This document shows, in pieces, positions 1 through 6,325 of a stretch of DNA of 7,142 nt (its first letter is position 1; every line of letters starts with the position of its first letter). The stretch comes from a bacterium. GTDB lineage: Bacteria > Patescibacteriota > Minisyncoccia > CAIUEV01 > JAHKAQ01. Under the pieces are notes generated by a model. The model saw nothing but the letters and a program-made list of their open reading frames with translations. It was not told where the DNA came from and searched no databases. Both the position numbers and the translations under genes were made by a program. Location: the NCBI GenBank assembly GCA_018399475.1, contig JAGYOS010000022.1, positions 1-7,142 on the forward strand, in the 5' to 3' direction.

Positions 1-653
1 CCGGACCGAGTCATCATCATTAACCCTTCCGCCGGAGTAAATCCCATACTGGTATCAATTGCCTTGCCTTCTTTTACGGCTGTTACACTGGCGCCTCCTC
101 CCAAATGCAGCGAAATTATTTTCATTTTTTTAAGTTCTTTTTTTAGAGCGGCGGCGGCTTGAGTGGCAACATAAGCATGAGAAATCCCATGAAAACCCAA
201 ACGGCGGTAATGCTTATCATCGGCTATTTTTTTATTTAAAGCATAACGCCAAGCTTTTTCCGGTAAATCTTTGTAAAAATAAGTGTCAAAGACCGCCACA
301 TTTACAGCCTCGGGCATTATTTCTAAAGAGGCTTTAATGCCTTCCAAGTTAGCCGGATTATGCAAAGGCGCAAGAGAATTATATTTTTCAATGGCTTTAA
401 TTTCATTGCTACCCATAATCTGAGGATTAACAAACTCCAATCCTCCGTTAACATAGCGATGGCCGATGATTTTAAGCTCCGCTTTATAATCTTCCAATTC
501 GTCCCTAACTTGTTTAATGGCTTCAAAATGATTTTTTATTTTCCCAAAGCCGATGTCATCAACCTGGCCTTCTTTTTCAAGCTTAAAATTCTCCGAATCA
601 TAAAGTTTATACTTAAGAGTTTGACTCCCTGAATTTATTGCTAAAACAAACAT
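1..653 (-). CDS. ackA: Acetate kinase, N-terminal part (cut by window edge)
   Basis: Interconverts acetyl phosphate + ADP and acetate + ATP in the cytoplasm. The 217 complete codons visible cover the first half or so of a protein usually near 400 residues; the C-terminal half lies beyond base 1. Seen: the phosphate-binding start NSGSQTLK (residues 7-14), GHR at 64-66, LAPLHNPAN (94-102), VFDT with Asp123, FHGISH with His155, HLGGG (183-187), TSMGFTPAEGL (201-211) and TRS (215-217). Arg66, His98, Asp123, His155 and Arg216 align with Arg91, His123, Asp148, His180 and Arg241 of the Methanosarcina thermophila enzyme. The region before Arg66 is about 25 residues shorter than in that enzyme. Oddities: the usual HLGNG is HLGGG and the usual MGTR is MMTR. 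It follows pduL, whose product makes its substrate, after a 66-nt gap that may hold its own promoter. The identification is firm; full activity is not proven. Confidence 0.95.
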   Translation of the reverse strand, partial: MFVLAINSGSQTLKYKLYDSENFKLEKEGQVDDIGFGKIKNHFEAIKQVRDELEDYKAELKIIGHRYVNGGLEFVNPQIMGSNEIKAIEKYNSLAPLHNPANLEGIKASLEIMPEAVNVAVFDTYFYKDLPEKAWRYALNKKIADDKHYRRLGFHGISHAYVATQAAAALKKELKKMKIISLHLGGGASVTAVKEGKAIDTSMGFTPAEGLMMMTRS

Positions 654-658
654 AGATA

Positions 659-671
659 ATTAGTTATATTT
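659..671 (-). promoter_or_regulatory. Candidate -10 region of ackA (possibly leaderless start)
   Basis: The minus strand reads AAATATAACTAAT, ending 5 nt before the ackA ATG. It contains TATAAC (668-663), a 5/6 match to the sigma-70 -10 box. TTGAAA (693-688) could be a -35 box with a long 19-nt spacer. The same 13 bases at the same distance precede rpmE at 6448-6460. If TATAAC is the -10 box, transcription would start within a few bases of the ATG. The promoter role is inferred; the repeat itself is seen directly. Confidence 0.4.
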
Positions 672-680
672 GTTATGAAT

Positions 681-704
681 AAAAAAATTTCAATTTTCTT
701 GAAA
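681..704 (-). terminator. Weak terminator-like hairpin between pduL and ackA
   Basis: On the minus strand TTTCAA (704-699) and TTGAAA (693-688) form a perfect 6-bp stem around the 5-nt loop GAAAA, directly followed by seven T (687-681). The geometry is that of an intrinsic terminator, but the stem has only one G-C pair, so termination would be partial at best. It could lower read-through from pduL into ackA, which would fit a separate ackA promoter just downstream. It may simply reflect AT-rich sequence. Confidence 0.35.
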
Positions 705-719
705 GAAAACAACGAAAAC

Positions 720-1310
720 TTAATCTAAAATAATTTCCCCCAAGCCATAATCAGAAATGCCCGCCGCATTACCTTCATCGGTATCAATATGCATTGCTAA
801 TTCAAAATTATCAGCCACTCTGACAACCACTTTATAAAAAATCAATTCCCGTTCTCCTCCCGCTCCGGCCCTCACTTTAATTTCGTCACCATTTTCCAAC
901 CCAAATTCTTTCGCTTTCACTGAAGAGATGTGCAAATGCCTTTTGGCAATTATCATTCCTTTCTCTTTGGATAACTCCCCCACCGGACCCACAATTTTAA
1001 AACCGGGAGTTCCTTCAATATTACCGCTTAAACGAACGGGGGGATTGGCTCCCAACTTGCGGGCATCGGTTTTGGAAATTTCCAGCTGAGAATTTTCCCT
1101 AAGAGGAACTATGAGTCTGACGTTGTCTAAACTTTTTTCTCCTTTTTCTCCTTGATAAACTATTTTAACCGTTTCCCGGGTGGAAAAATATCCCGGCTGG
1201 GATAATTTTTTTAAAGGATTAAAACGGTAGCCTTCTCCAAAAATAAAAGCTGCATCGGTTTCCGACAAATGCAGATGCCTGGCTGATACTTCAATGGGTA
1301 TTTTTTTCAT
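720..1310 (-). CDS. pduL: PduL-type phosphate acetyltransferase (phosphotransacylase)
   Basis: Transfers an acyl group, here most likely acetyl, between CoA and phosphate, supplying acetyl phosphate to the acetate kinase encoded next. At 196 residues it has normal family length. The duplicated PduL architecture shows in VSARHLHLS (residues 8-16) and the matching AKRHLHIS (122-129), with histidines 12/14 and 125/127 as expected zinc ligands. MHIDTDEGNAAG (173-184) carries the further conserved His174, and Glu77 lies in SQLEISKTDAR. PduL is unrelated to the classical Pta. The first conserved motif begins at residue 8, so there is no N-terminal encapsulation peptide, and no microcompartment shell genes are present; a free cytosolic enzyme is inferred. 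It starts 10 nt after the kinase stop, without a Shine-Dalgarno sequence, so it is probably co-transcribed. Acetyl rather than propionyl specificity is inferred from the neighbouring ackA. Confidence 0.93.
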   Translation of the reverse strand: MKKIPIEVSARHLHLSETDAAFIFGEGYRFNPLKKLSQPGYFSTRETVKIVYQGEKGEKSLDNVRLIVPLRENSQLEISKTDARKLGANPPVRLSGNIEGTPGFKIVGPVGELSKEKGMIIAKRHLHISSVKAKEFGLENGDEIKVRAGAGGERELIFYKVVVRVADNFELAMHIDTDEGNAAGISDYGLGEIILD

Positions 1311-1320
1311 AAAAAATAAA

Positions 1321-2259
1321 TTATTTTCTTAATAAACCTTCTAAAGTCCCAATGTGGGTTATAACTGAAACGGCGTTGCGCACTCCATTCTCAGCAGCTA
1401 TCTTCAAAGATCCCCGCCTAAGATAAGTCGCTAAAAACCCCGAGACAAAAGCATCTCCCGCTCCGGTAGCATCTTTAATCTTTATTCTCTTAGACGGAAC
1501 ATGGAAAAATTCCCGGCTGTTATAAACATAAACCCCTTTTTCTCCGGAAGTAACAACCACTGTTTTAGGGCCGTGGCTGCAGATATCAGCCATCATTTTT
1601 CGCATATTTACTTTTACTTTTTGGCGGGTAAGTTCAATAGCTTCATCTTCATTAAGAAGTATCACTTCAACCTGCTCTAAAAAGCCGGCCATTTTATCCA
1701 TCCCAGCCTTGACTTGAGTCGTACCGGGAGTAAAGAAAAGTCTTTTGTGAAAAGTGGCAGCGCATTTTTCAAGTTCTTTGAATTTTTCTTCCCAGTCATA
1801 TTTTAAGGAAGAAACAAAAATGGCTTCTGAATCAATGGAAGAACATTCAATTTCTAACTCCTGGCCGGCACTTTTATTGACAAAAGCTGTTCTCTCTCCG
1901 GTCATTTTATCAAGAATAATTAAGGACCGGTCAGTTCTTCCTCCCGGAACAATTTTCACCAAAGCAGTATCCACTCCTTCTTTTTCCAGAGTCTCCAAAA
2001 CAGCCTTGCCTGATTCATCTTCCCCGACAGCGCAAAGAGCGGCAGTTTGAATGCCTTGCCTTTCCAAACCGACGGCAACATTAACAGCCGTCCCTCCGGC
2101 ATGGAAGCTTAAATATTCAACGGCTTCCTTGGCTCCATATTCAAAAGCCATTAATTTTTGGCAAGCTAAATTTTTCTCGTTATTGATAACAAGAACTTTT
2201 TTGGGAATTAAAAAAATATCTCTAGTAGCCGAGCCAATTGTGGTTAATTGATTTTCCAT
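1321..2259 (-). CDS. PfkB/ribokinase-family sugar or nucleoside kinase
   Basis: ATP-dependent small-molecule kinase of the PfkB (ribokinase-like) superfamily; 312 residues is typical. Seen: the opening beta strand with TIGSATRD (residues 7-14), whose Asp14 is the usual substrate-contacting acidic residue; PfkB signature 1, GGTAVNVAVGLERQG (55-69); a mid-region VILLNEDEA (199-207) matching the family's N-x-x-E region; VVVTSGEKG; and signature 2, DATGAGDAFVSG (263-274), with Asp269 as catalytic base and GAG as the anion hole. The substrate cannot be read from sequence: fructose 6-phosphate, fructose 1-phosphate, ribose and nucleosides are all used in this family. Lying between gpmI and pduL, it may supply upper glycolysis, possibly as the phosphofructokinase, but that is inference from context only. 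It begins 40 nt after gpmI in an AT-only-looking gap with no Shine-Dalgarno or terminator, so it is probably in the same transcript. Confidence 0.9.
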   Translation of the reverse strand: MENQLTTIGSATRDIFLIPKKVLVINNEKNLACQKLMAFEYGAKEAVEYLSFHAGGTAVNVAVGLERQGIQTAALCAVGEDESGKAVLETLEKEGVDTALVKIVPGGRTDRSLIILDKMTGERTAFVNKSAGQELEIECSSIDSEAIFVSSLKYDWEEKFKELEKCAATFHKRLFFTPGTTQVKAGMDKMAGFLEQVEVILLNEDEAIELTRQKVKVNMRKMMADICSHGPKTVVVTSGEKGVYVYNSREFFHVPSKRIKIKDATGAGDAFVSGFLATYLRRGSLKIAAENGVRNAVSVITHIGTLEGLLRK

Positions 2260-2299
2260 TTTTAAAATAAAAAATTAAAGCAAGTAATAAATAATTGAA

Positions 2300-3847
2300 T
2301 TAAAACAAACTCTCCCCCATCTTTTTTTCTTTTTCCACCTCCATAGTTTTTAAAATCGAGGGAGCAATATTTCCCAACTTGCCGCCACTGGTGATTTTTT
2401 TCCCTTTCAATTTATCACAAGCGGCAATGAAAGGAACCGGACTTTTAGTATGAAAAGTCAATTTTTCGCCGGTTTTTCTATCAAGCATTTCATCTGCGTT
2501 TCCGTGGTCGGCAAAAACAAACAAACCACCTTCTCTTTTTTGCACCTCTCCCCAAATTTTCCCCAAACATTTATCAACGAATTCTATGCCTTGAATGGCT
2601 GCTTTTATATCTCCGGTATGGCCAAGCATGTCAGGATTGGGATAATTCACTAAAATAAAATCATAAGCTTCCTCTTGCAAATATTTAATTATGGTATCCG
2701 TAATGGGCTTGGCTGACATTTTCGGAGTTTTAGCATAAGAATCAATATCAGGTGAAGGGATCATAATCCTTTTTTCTCCGGCAATGGAATCGGCAAAACC
2801 TCCGTTTAAGAAAAAGGTTACGTGAGCAAATTTTTCCGTTTCGGAAATATATAATTGCTTTAAGCCACTTAAAGCACTGGGAAGAGATTGGTAAATTTTT
2901 TCAGCCGCAAAAACATTTTGAGAATTAATATTAGGACCAAAATCAGTTAAAGTGACAAAAAATAAATTTTTAATTCTTGGTTGAGGCAACTCGGTTTCTC
3001 TTGACTCTTCTAAAACAAAAAGTTTGGTAAGCTGCCTTGCTCTGTCGGAACGTAAGTTGAAGAAAATAACAGAATCATTGTCGGCTATTTTAGCAACCGG
3101 TTTCCCTTTCTCATAAATCACGGTAGGTAAAATATATTCATCAGTTAAACCTTTTTTATAAGCTTTGGAAACAGCTTCCTGAACAGAGTTAGCTTTTTCT
3201 CCCTCGCTTTTAACCATAGCATTATAAGCTTTTTCCAAACGATCCCAGTTTTTAACTCTATCCATCCCGTAAAATCTACCTCCAATAGTAGCTATTTTAC
3301 CAATACCGATTTTATCCATTTGACTCTGCCACTTTTTAAAATGGTATTCCGCACTCCGAGGCTTGGAATCTCTACCGTCGGTAAAAAAATGAATAAAAAC
3401 TTTAGAAACACCTTTCATTTTTGCCATTTTTAAAATGGCAAGGAAATGATCTATTTTGGAATGGGGACTGTCATCATTAGAAATAAGACCCATCAGGTGC
3501 AAGTTGGAATTTATTTTGATTACGTTATCCATTGCTTTCTCCAATACCGGGTTCTTAAAGAAAGTGCCGTCTTTAATTTTTTGAGAAATAATTTTTGATT
3601 CTTGCTCCACTACTCTGCCGGCCCCAATATTAGAATGGCCCACCTCACTGCCTGAAGTTTCATTGGCTGCCAACCCTACGTCTTCTCCCGTAGCTCCCAG
3701 TTCGGTATAAAGATATTTTTCTTTTAATTTTTCGTAATTGGGTTTTTTAGCAAGAGCTACCGCGTTGCCTTCATATTTCGGAGCAATTCCAAAACCGTCT
3801 AAAATTACAGCAACATAAGGATTATTTTTTTTCTTAGCTTCCATCAT
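2300..3847 (-). CDS. gpmI: 2,3-bisphosphoglycerate-independent phosphoglycerate mutase
   Basis: Interconverts 3- and 2-phosphoglycerate through a phosphoserine intermediate, using two manganese-type metal ions. The 515 residues match the family's usual length. Alkaline-phosphatase-like core: Asp17 in VILDGFG, nucleophile Ser67 in SGSEVGHSNIGAGR, then Asp406 and His410 in NPDMLGHTG, Asp447/His448 in ADHGNADE, and His466 in HTKSPVP. The inserted phosphotransferase domain has HFFTDGRD (153-160), GGRFYGMDR (189-197) and FNLRSDRARQ (263-272), with the substrate-binding arginines kept. Differences from the common form: NETSGSEVGH instead of QMGNSEVGH, NDDSPHSK instead of DGGVHSH, and RSDR instead of RPDR. 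All key residues are present, so it should be active. The ATG overlaps the eno stop by 4 nt (ATGA), pointing to translational coupling. A second ATG follows immediately, so the true start may be one codon later. Confidence 0.97.
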   Translation of the reverse strand: MMEAKKKNNPYVAVILDGFGIAPKYEGNAVALAKKPNYEKLKEKYLYTELGATGEDVGLAANETSGSEVGHSNIGAGRVVEQESKIISQKIKDGTFFKNPVLEKAMDNVIKINSNLHLMGLISNDDSPHSKIDHFLAILKMAKMKGVSKVFIHFFTDGRDSKPRSAEYHFKKWQSQMDKIGIGKIATIGGRFYGMDRVKNWDRLEKAYNAMVKSEGEKANSVQEAVSKAYKKGLTDEYILPTVIYEKGKPVAKIADNDSVIFFNLRSDRARQLTKLFVLEESRETELPQPRIKNLFFVTLTDFGPNINSQNVFAAEKIYQSLPSALSGLKQLYISETEKFAHVTFFLNGGFADSIAGEKRIMIPSPDIDSYAKTPKMSAKPITDTIIKYLQEEAYDFILVNYPNPDMLGHTGDIKAAIQGIEFVDKCLGKIWGEVQKREGGLFVFADHGNADEMLDRKTGEKLTFHTKSPVPFIAACDKLKGKKITSGGKLGNIAPSILKTMEVEKEKKMGESLF

Positions 3848-5115
3848 TTTTTTAAAGTTATTTTTTCTTCTTTGGCTATTTCCAAAAGCCGATTATATTT
3901 AGCAATCCTTTCACTCCTTGCCATTGCTCCCGATTTCAACCAATTGGCTCCGGTTCCAACCGCTAAATCAGCGATAAAATCATCTTGGGTATCTCCACTT
4001 CTATGAGAAACGGCCATTTTTATTCCCCAAGTGCGTCCGGTGGCCATGCATTCCAAGGTTTCACTGAGAGTTCCAATTTGATTGGGCTTAACAAGCAGGC
4101 TGTTAAGAGCTTTATTTTCTAAAGCTTGGACCAGCCTTTCTTTGTTTGTCACAGTAAAATCATCTCCCATGATATTCAGATTCTTGCCACATTCTTGATT
4201 AAACTTTTTCCAGCCCTCAAAATCATCTTCCGCCAGGCCGTCTTCTATTATAATCAAGGGATATTTAGTAATTAGTTCTTTATAATAACCGATTAATTCT
4301 TCGGAGGTAAGTTCTTTGCCGTCAAGTTTCAAGAAATATTTTTGGGACGCTTTGTCGTAAAATTGAGAAGCTGCCACATCAAGAGCGAAACTTATCTCTT
4401 CTCCCATTTTATAACCGGCCTCTTCAACAGCTGCCATCAAATGAATCAAAGGTTCCTCATTGCTCTTGAGTTTTGGTGCAAATCCTCCTTCATCACCAAC
4501 CGCCACCACTTGTTTTTTTGCTTGAAAATTCTTCTTCAAGGTATGATAAATTTCCGCCAAGGCTCTAATTTTTTCCTCAATAGAACCAAGACCGTTAGCC
4601 ACAAGCATATATTCCTGAATATCCAAGCCGGAATCGGCATGAGCTCCGCCATTGATCATGTTGCACATCGGATCCGGAAAATTTTTATTTTCTCTCTGAA
4701 AATCGGCAAGTTTGGCTAAATATTGGTATAAAGGCGTTTTAATTTCCAAAGCGGCCGCTCTGGAAACAGCCAAAGAAACTCCCAGGATAGCATTAGCTCC
4801 CAAATTGGCTTTATTGGGAGTCCCATCCAACTGAATCATTTTTTGGTCTATCTCATTTTGTCCGTTGGCTTCCATCCCGATAATTTCAGGAGCGATTTTC
4901 CTCTCCACATTGTTAACGGCCTGAGTGACTCCCTTCCCGTGAAATCTTTTTGAATCATTGTCTCTTAATTCAAGAGCTTCATGCTCTCCGGTTGAAGCGC
5001 CCGAAGGAACATTGGCGAAAGAAACCGTCCCGCTCTCCAGTGTAACTTTAACTCTAACGGTGGGATTCCCCCGAGAATCTAGAATTTCATAAGCGTTGAT
5101 TTTTTTTATTTTCAT
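3844..5115 (-). CDS. eno: Enolase (phosphopyruvate hydratase)
   Basis: Dehydrates 2-phosphoglycerate to phosphoenolpyruvate, magnesium-dependent, cytosolic. It is complete at 423 residues, with near-canonical motifs: LDSRGNPTV (12-20), the mobile active-site loop SGASTGEHE (38-46), NKANLGANAILGVS (101-114), NGGAHAD with His159, DIQEYM with Glu168, GDEGGFAP with Glu209, metal ligands Asp246, Glu291 and Asp318, catalytic Lys343 in LLVKPNQIGT, SHRSGDTQDD with His371, Lys394, and ARSERIAKYN. It lies between pgk and gpmI, the enzymes acting two steps and one step before it. The ATG is preceded by AGCTTTGTCAC rather than a Shine-Dalgarno sequence; those bases are complementary to the loop of the pgk leader hairpin. 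The stop is TGA, inside the start of gpmI, placed right after the family-typical C-terminus, which shows that UGA is read as stop. Confidence 0.98.
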   Translation of the reverse strand: MKIKKINAYEILDSRGNPTVRVKVTLESGTVSFANVPSGASTGEHEALELRDNDSKRFHGKGVTQAVNNVERKIAPEIIGMEANGQNEIDQKMIQLDGTPNKANLGANAILGVSLAVSRAAALEIKTPLYQYLAKLADFQRENKNFPDPMCNMINGGAHADSGLDIQEYMLVANGLGSIEEKIRALAEIYHTLKKNFQAKKQVVAVGDEGGFAPKLKSNEEPLIHLMAAVEEAGYKMGEEISFALDVAASQFYDKASQKYFLKLDGKELTSEELIGYYKELITKYPLIIIEDGLAEDDFEGWKKFNQECGKNLNIMGDDFTVTNKERLVQALENKALNSLLVKPNQIGTLSETLECMATGRTWGIKMAVSHRSGDTQDDFIADLAVGTGANWLKSGAMARSERIAKYNRLLEIAKEEKITLKK

Positions 5116-5126
5116 GTGACAAAGCT

Positions 5127-5153
5127 AAAAATAAGCCGGGGCATTAGACCCCG
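5127..5153 (-). terminator. Hairpin with short U-run after pgk (attenuator or partial terminator)
   Basis: Four nucleotides after the pgk stop, the minus strand reads CGGGG, a 7-nt loop TCTAATG, then CCCCG: a perfect 5-bp all-GC stem. It is followed by GCTTATTTTT. The U-run starts a few bases late and is interrupted, so this looks like a weak intrinsic terminator or an mRNA-stabilising 3' hairpin that lets some transcription continue into eno. No separate eno promoter is evident in the 42-nt gap, so complete termination is unlikely. It could set the ratio of Pgk to downstream enzymes. Confidence 0.5.
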
Positions 5154-5157
5154 TGTT

Positions 5158-6249
5158 CTATTTTTTTAAAACTTCTATTCCCGGCAATTTACCTTTCCCG
5201 ATAAATTCAAGCATGGCTCCTCCTCCGGTGGAAACAAAATCCATTTTATCAAAAATACCAAAAACTTTAAGCATTTCATTAGTTTCTCCTCCTCCGACCA
5301 ATTTATAGGCCGCGGATTTAGCCACTGCTGCGGCAACAATTTTACTCCCTTTTTCAAAAGGTTTTTCTTCAAATTTTCCCAAGGGACCATTCCAAAGGAT
5401 TGTCTTGGCGGAAGCTACCAATTCGGAAAATTTATTAGCTGATTTTTCATCTATATCTTGTTTTTTAGCGCCCTTAAATCCCAAAGGTAAAATAATCTTT
5501 TCAGGAGAGAAAGCTGCAAGCGTTTTTTTATCTCTTTTTATTTTTTTCATAAGCTCTACTGCAACCAATCCTCCAACTAAAATTTTAGCGTAACGTTTTG
5601 CCAAAGATTGGATTACCGGCATTTTAGTCTCCAATTTTGCCCCTCCAATAATAGCTAAAGCCGGCGAAGCTGGTTTTTTAACATTTCTTTCAATTTCTTT
5701 AATTTCTTTCATTAAAAGAAATCCTCCATAACTGGGTAAATATTTTGTTATCCCTACGACTGATGCGTGAGAACGGTGACAAGTGCTAAAAGCATCATTT
5801 ACAAAAATATCTCCTAAAGAAGCTAATTCTTTGGCAAAATCCGCTTTATTTTCAGTTTCTTCTTTCCAAAAACGAATATTCGGTAAAAAAGTTATTCTGC
5901 TTTTAGTCTCTTTGGCTTCAGCTACACAATCTCTAATATCTTTTTTATATTCCAACAATTTAATATTTAAGTCCCCCAAACCAAAATCCGCCATTTGCTC
6001 GGCAAAATTATTTACCACAGGCAGAAGAGAGAGCTCTTTTTTAAATTTTCCTTCCGGACGTCCCAAATGAGCCAAAATAACTATTTTTTTCACTCCGTTG
6101 GTAAAAAGATATTGAATAGTATCCAGACTACAATTAATTCTATAAGAGTCTAAAATTTTTCCATTCTTAATCGGGCAATTAAAATCAACCCTTAAGACAA
6201 CAGTCTTATTGGAGACATCACTCTTATCAATTGTTCTTAATTCTGCCAT
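5158..6249 (-). CDS. pgk: Phosphoglycerate kinase (short, divergent form)
   Basis: Transfers phosphate from 1,3-bisphosphoglycerate to ADP, giving ATP and 3-phosphoglycerate. N-terminal substrate domain: LRVDFNCP (19-26) with Asp22 and Asn24, Arg37, AHLGRPEG (60-67), LPNIRFWKEE (122-131) with Arg126, and NDAFSTCHRSHAS (151-163). C-terminal nucleotide domain: IGGAKLETK (201-209) with both conserved lysines, WNGPLGKFE (286-294), GGGETNEM (319-326) and STGGGAMLE (340-348), ending in LPGIEVL. At 363 residues it is some 25-35 shorter than the usual enzyme of about 390-400; the shortening is in the segment around 245-275, where the usual DIGPKT motif reads DIDEKS. GGGETNEM replaces the common GGGDxxAA nucleotide-site motif. 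The start is fixed by an in-frame TAA two codons upstream and by alignment of the N-terminus. It is the first gene of the minus-strand run, with its own promoter and a long leader. Confidence 0.96.
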   Translation of the reverse strand: MAELRTIDKSDVSNKTVVLRVDFNCPIKNGKILDSYRINCSLDTIQYLFTNGVKKIVILAHLGRPEGKFKKELSLLPVVNNFAEQMADFGLGDLNIKLLEYKKDIRDCVAEAKETKSRITFLPNIRFWKEETENKADFAKELASLGDIFVNDAFSTCHRSHASVVGITKYLPSYGGFLLMKEIKEIERNVKKPASPALAIIGGAKLETKMPVIQSLAKRYAKILVGGLVAVELMKKIKRDKKTLAAFSPEKIILPLGFKGAKKQDIDEKSANKFSELVASAKTILWNGPLGKFEEKPFEKGSKIVAAAVAKSAAYKLVGGGETNEMLKVFGIFDKMDFVSTGGGAMLEFIGKGKLPGIEVLKK

Positions 6250-6319
6250 TTTTTAAGTTAAGCGAATTAAGATCCCTCCCCTTATTTCCTCAGCTTTGTC
6301 CGGAAATAAGTTTCAGTCT
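6250..6319 (-). promoter_or_regulatory. pgk 5' leader with perfect 9-bp hairpin
   Basis: From the predicted start of transcription near 6319 to the pgk ATG there are about 70 untranslated bases, unusually long for this fragment. CTTATTTCC (6310-6302) pairs perfectly with GGAAATAAG (6289-6281) around a 12-nt loop, GGACAAAGCTGA. Directly after the stem comes GGGGAGGG (6281-6274, sharing one base with it), the only strong Shine-Dalgarno-like string near any start here. It sits 24 nt before the ATG, too far for normal use. The loop bases GACAAAGCT (6300-6292) are complementary to AGCTTTGTC (5126-5118) just ahead of the eno ATG. No T-run follows on the minus strand, so it is not a terminator. It matches no riboswitch class I recognise. 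A regulatory role is inferred. Confidence 0.45.
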
Positions 6320-6325
6320 TTTTTA

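Noticed and set aside
360..632. Open frame of 90 codons on the plus strand, antisense to ackA
   Set aside because: The minus-strand frame reads clearly as acetate kinase; this frame shows only biased composition and no family motif.
2260..2299. Possible promoter or terminator in the gap between gpmI and the PfkB-family kinase
   Set aside because: The 40 nt are almost all A and T, with no stable stem and no convincing -35/-10 pair.
4342..4719. Open reading frame of 125 codons on the plus strand, antisense to eno
   Set aside because: It lies wholly inside the strongly conserved enolase gene, has no recognisable domain and is explained by the codon pattern of the opposite strand.
5783..6070. 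Open frame of 95 codons on the plus strand, antisense to pgk
   Set aside because: It is a shadow of pgk with no motif and no upstream signal.
6281..6320. Plus-strand terminator made of the 9-bp inverted repeat plus a T-run
   Set aside because: On the plus strand the T-run begins several bases after the stem, and no plus-strand gene lies upstream that would need termination; the repeat fits better as a pgk leader hairpin.
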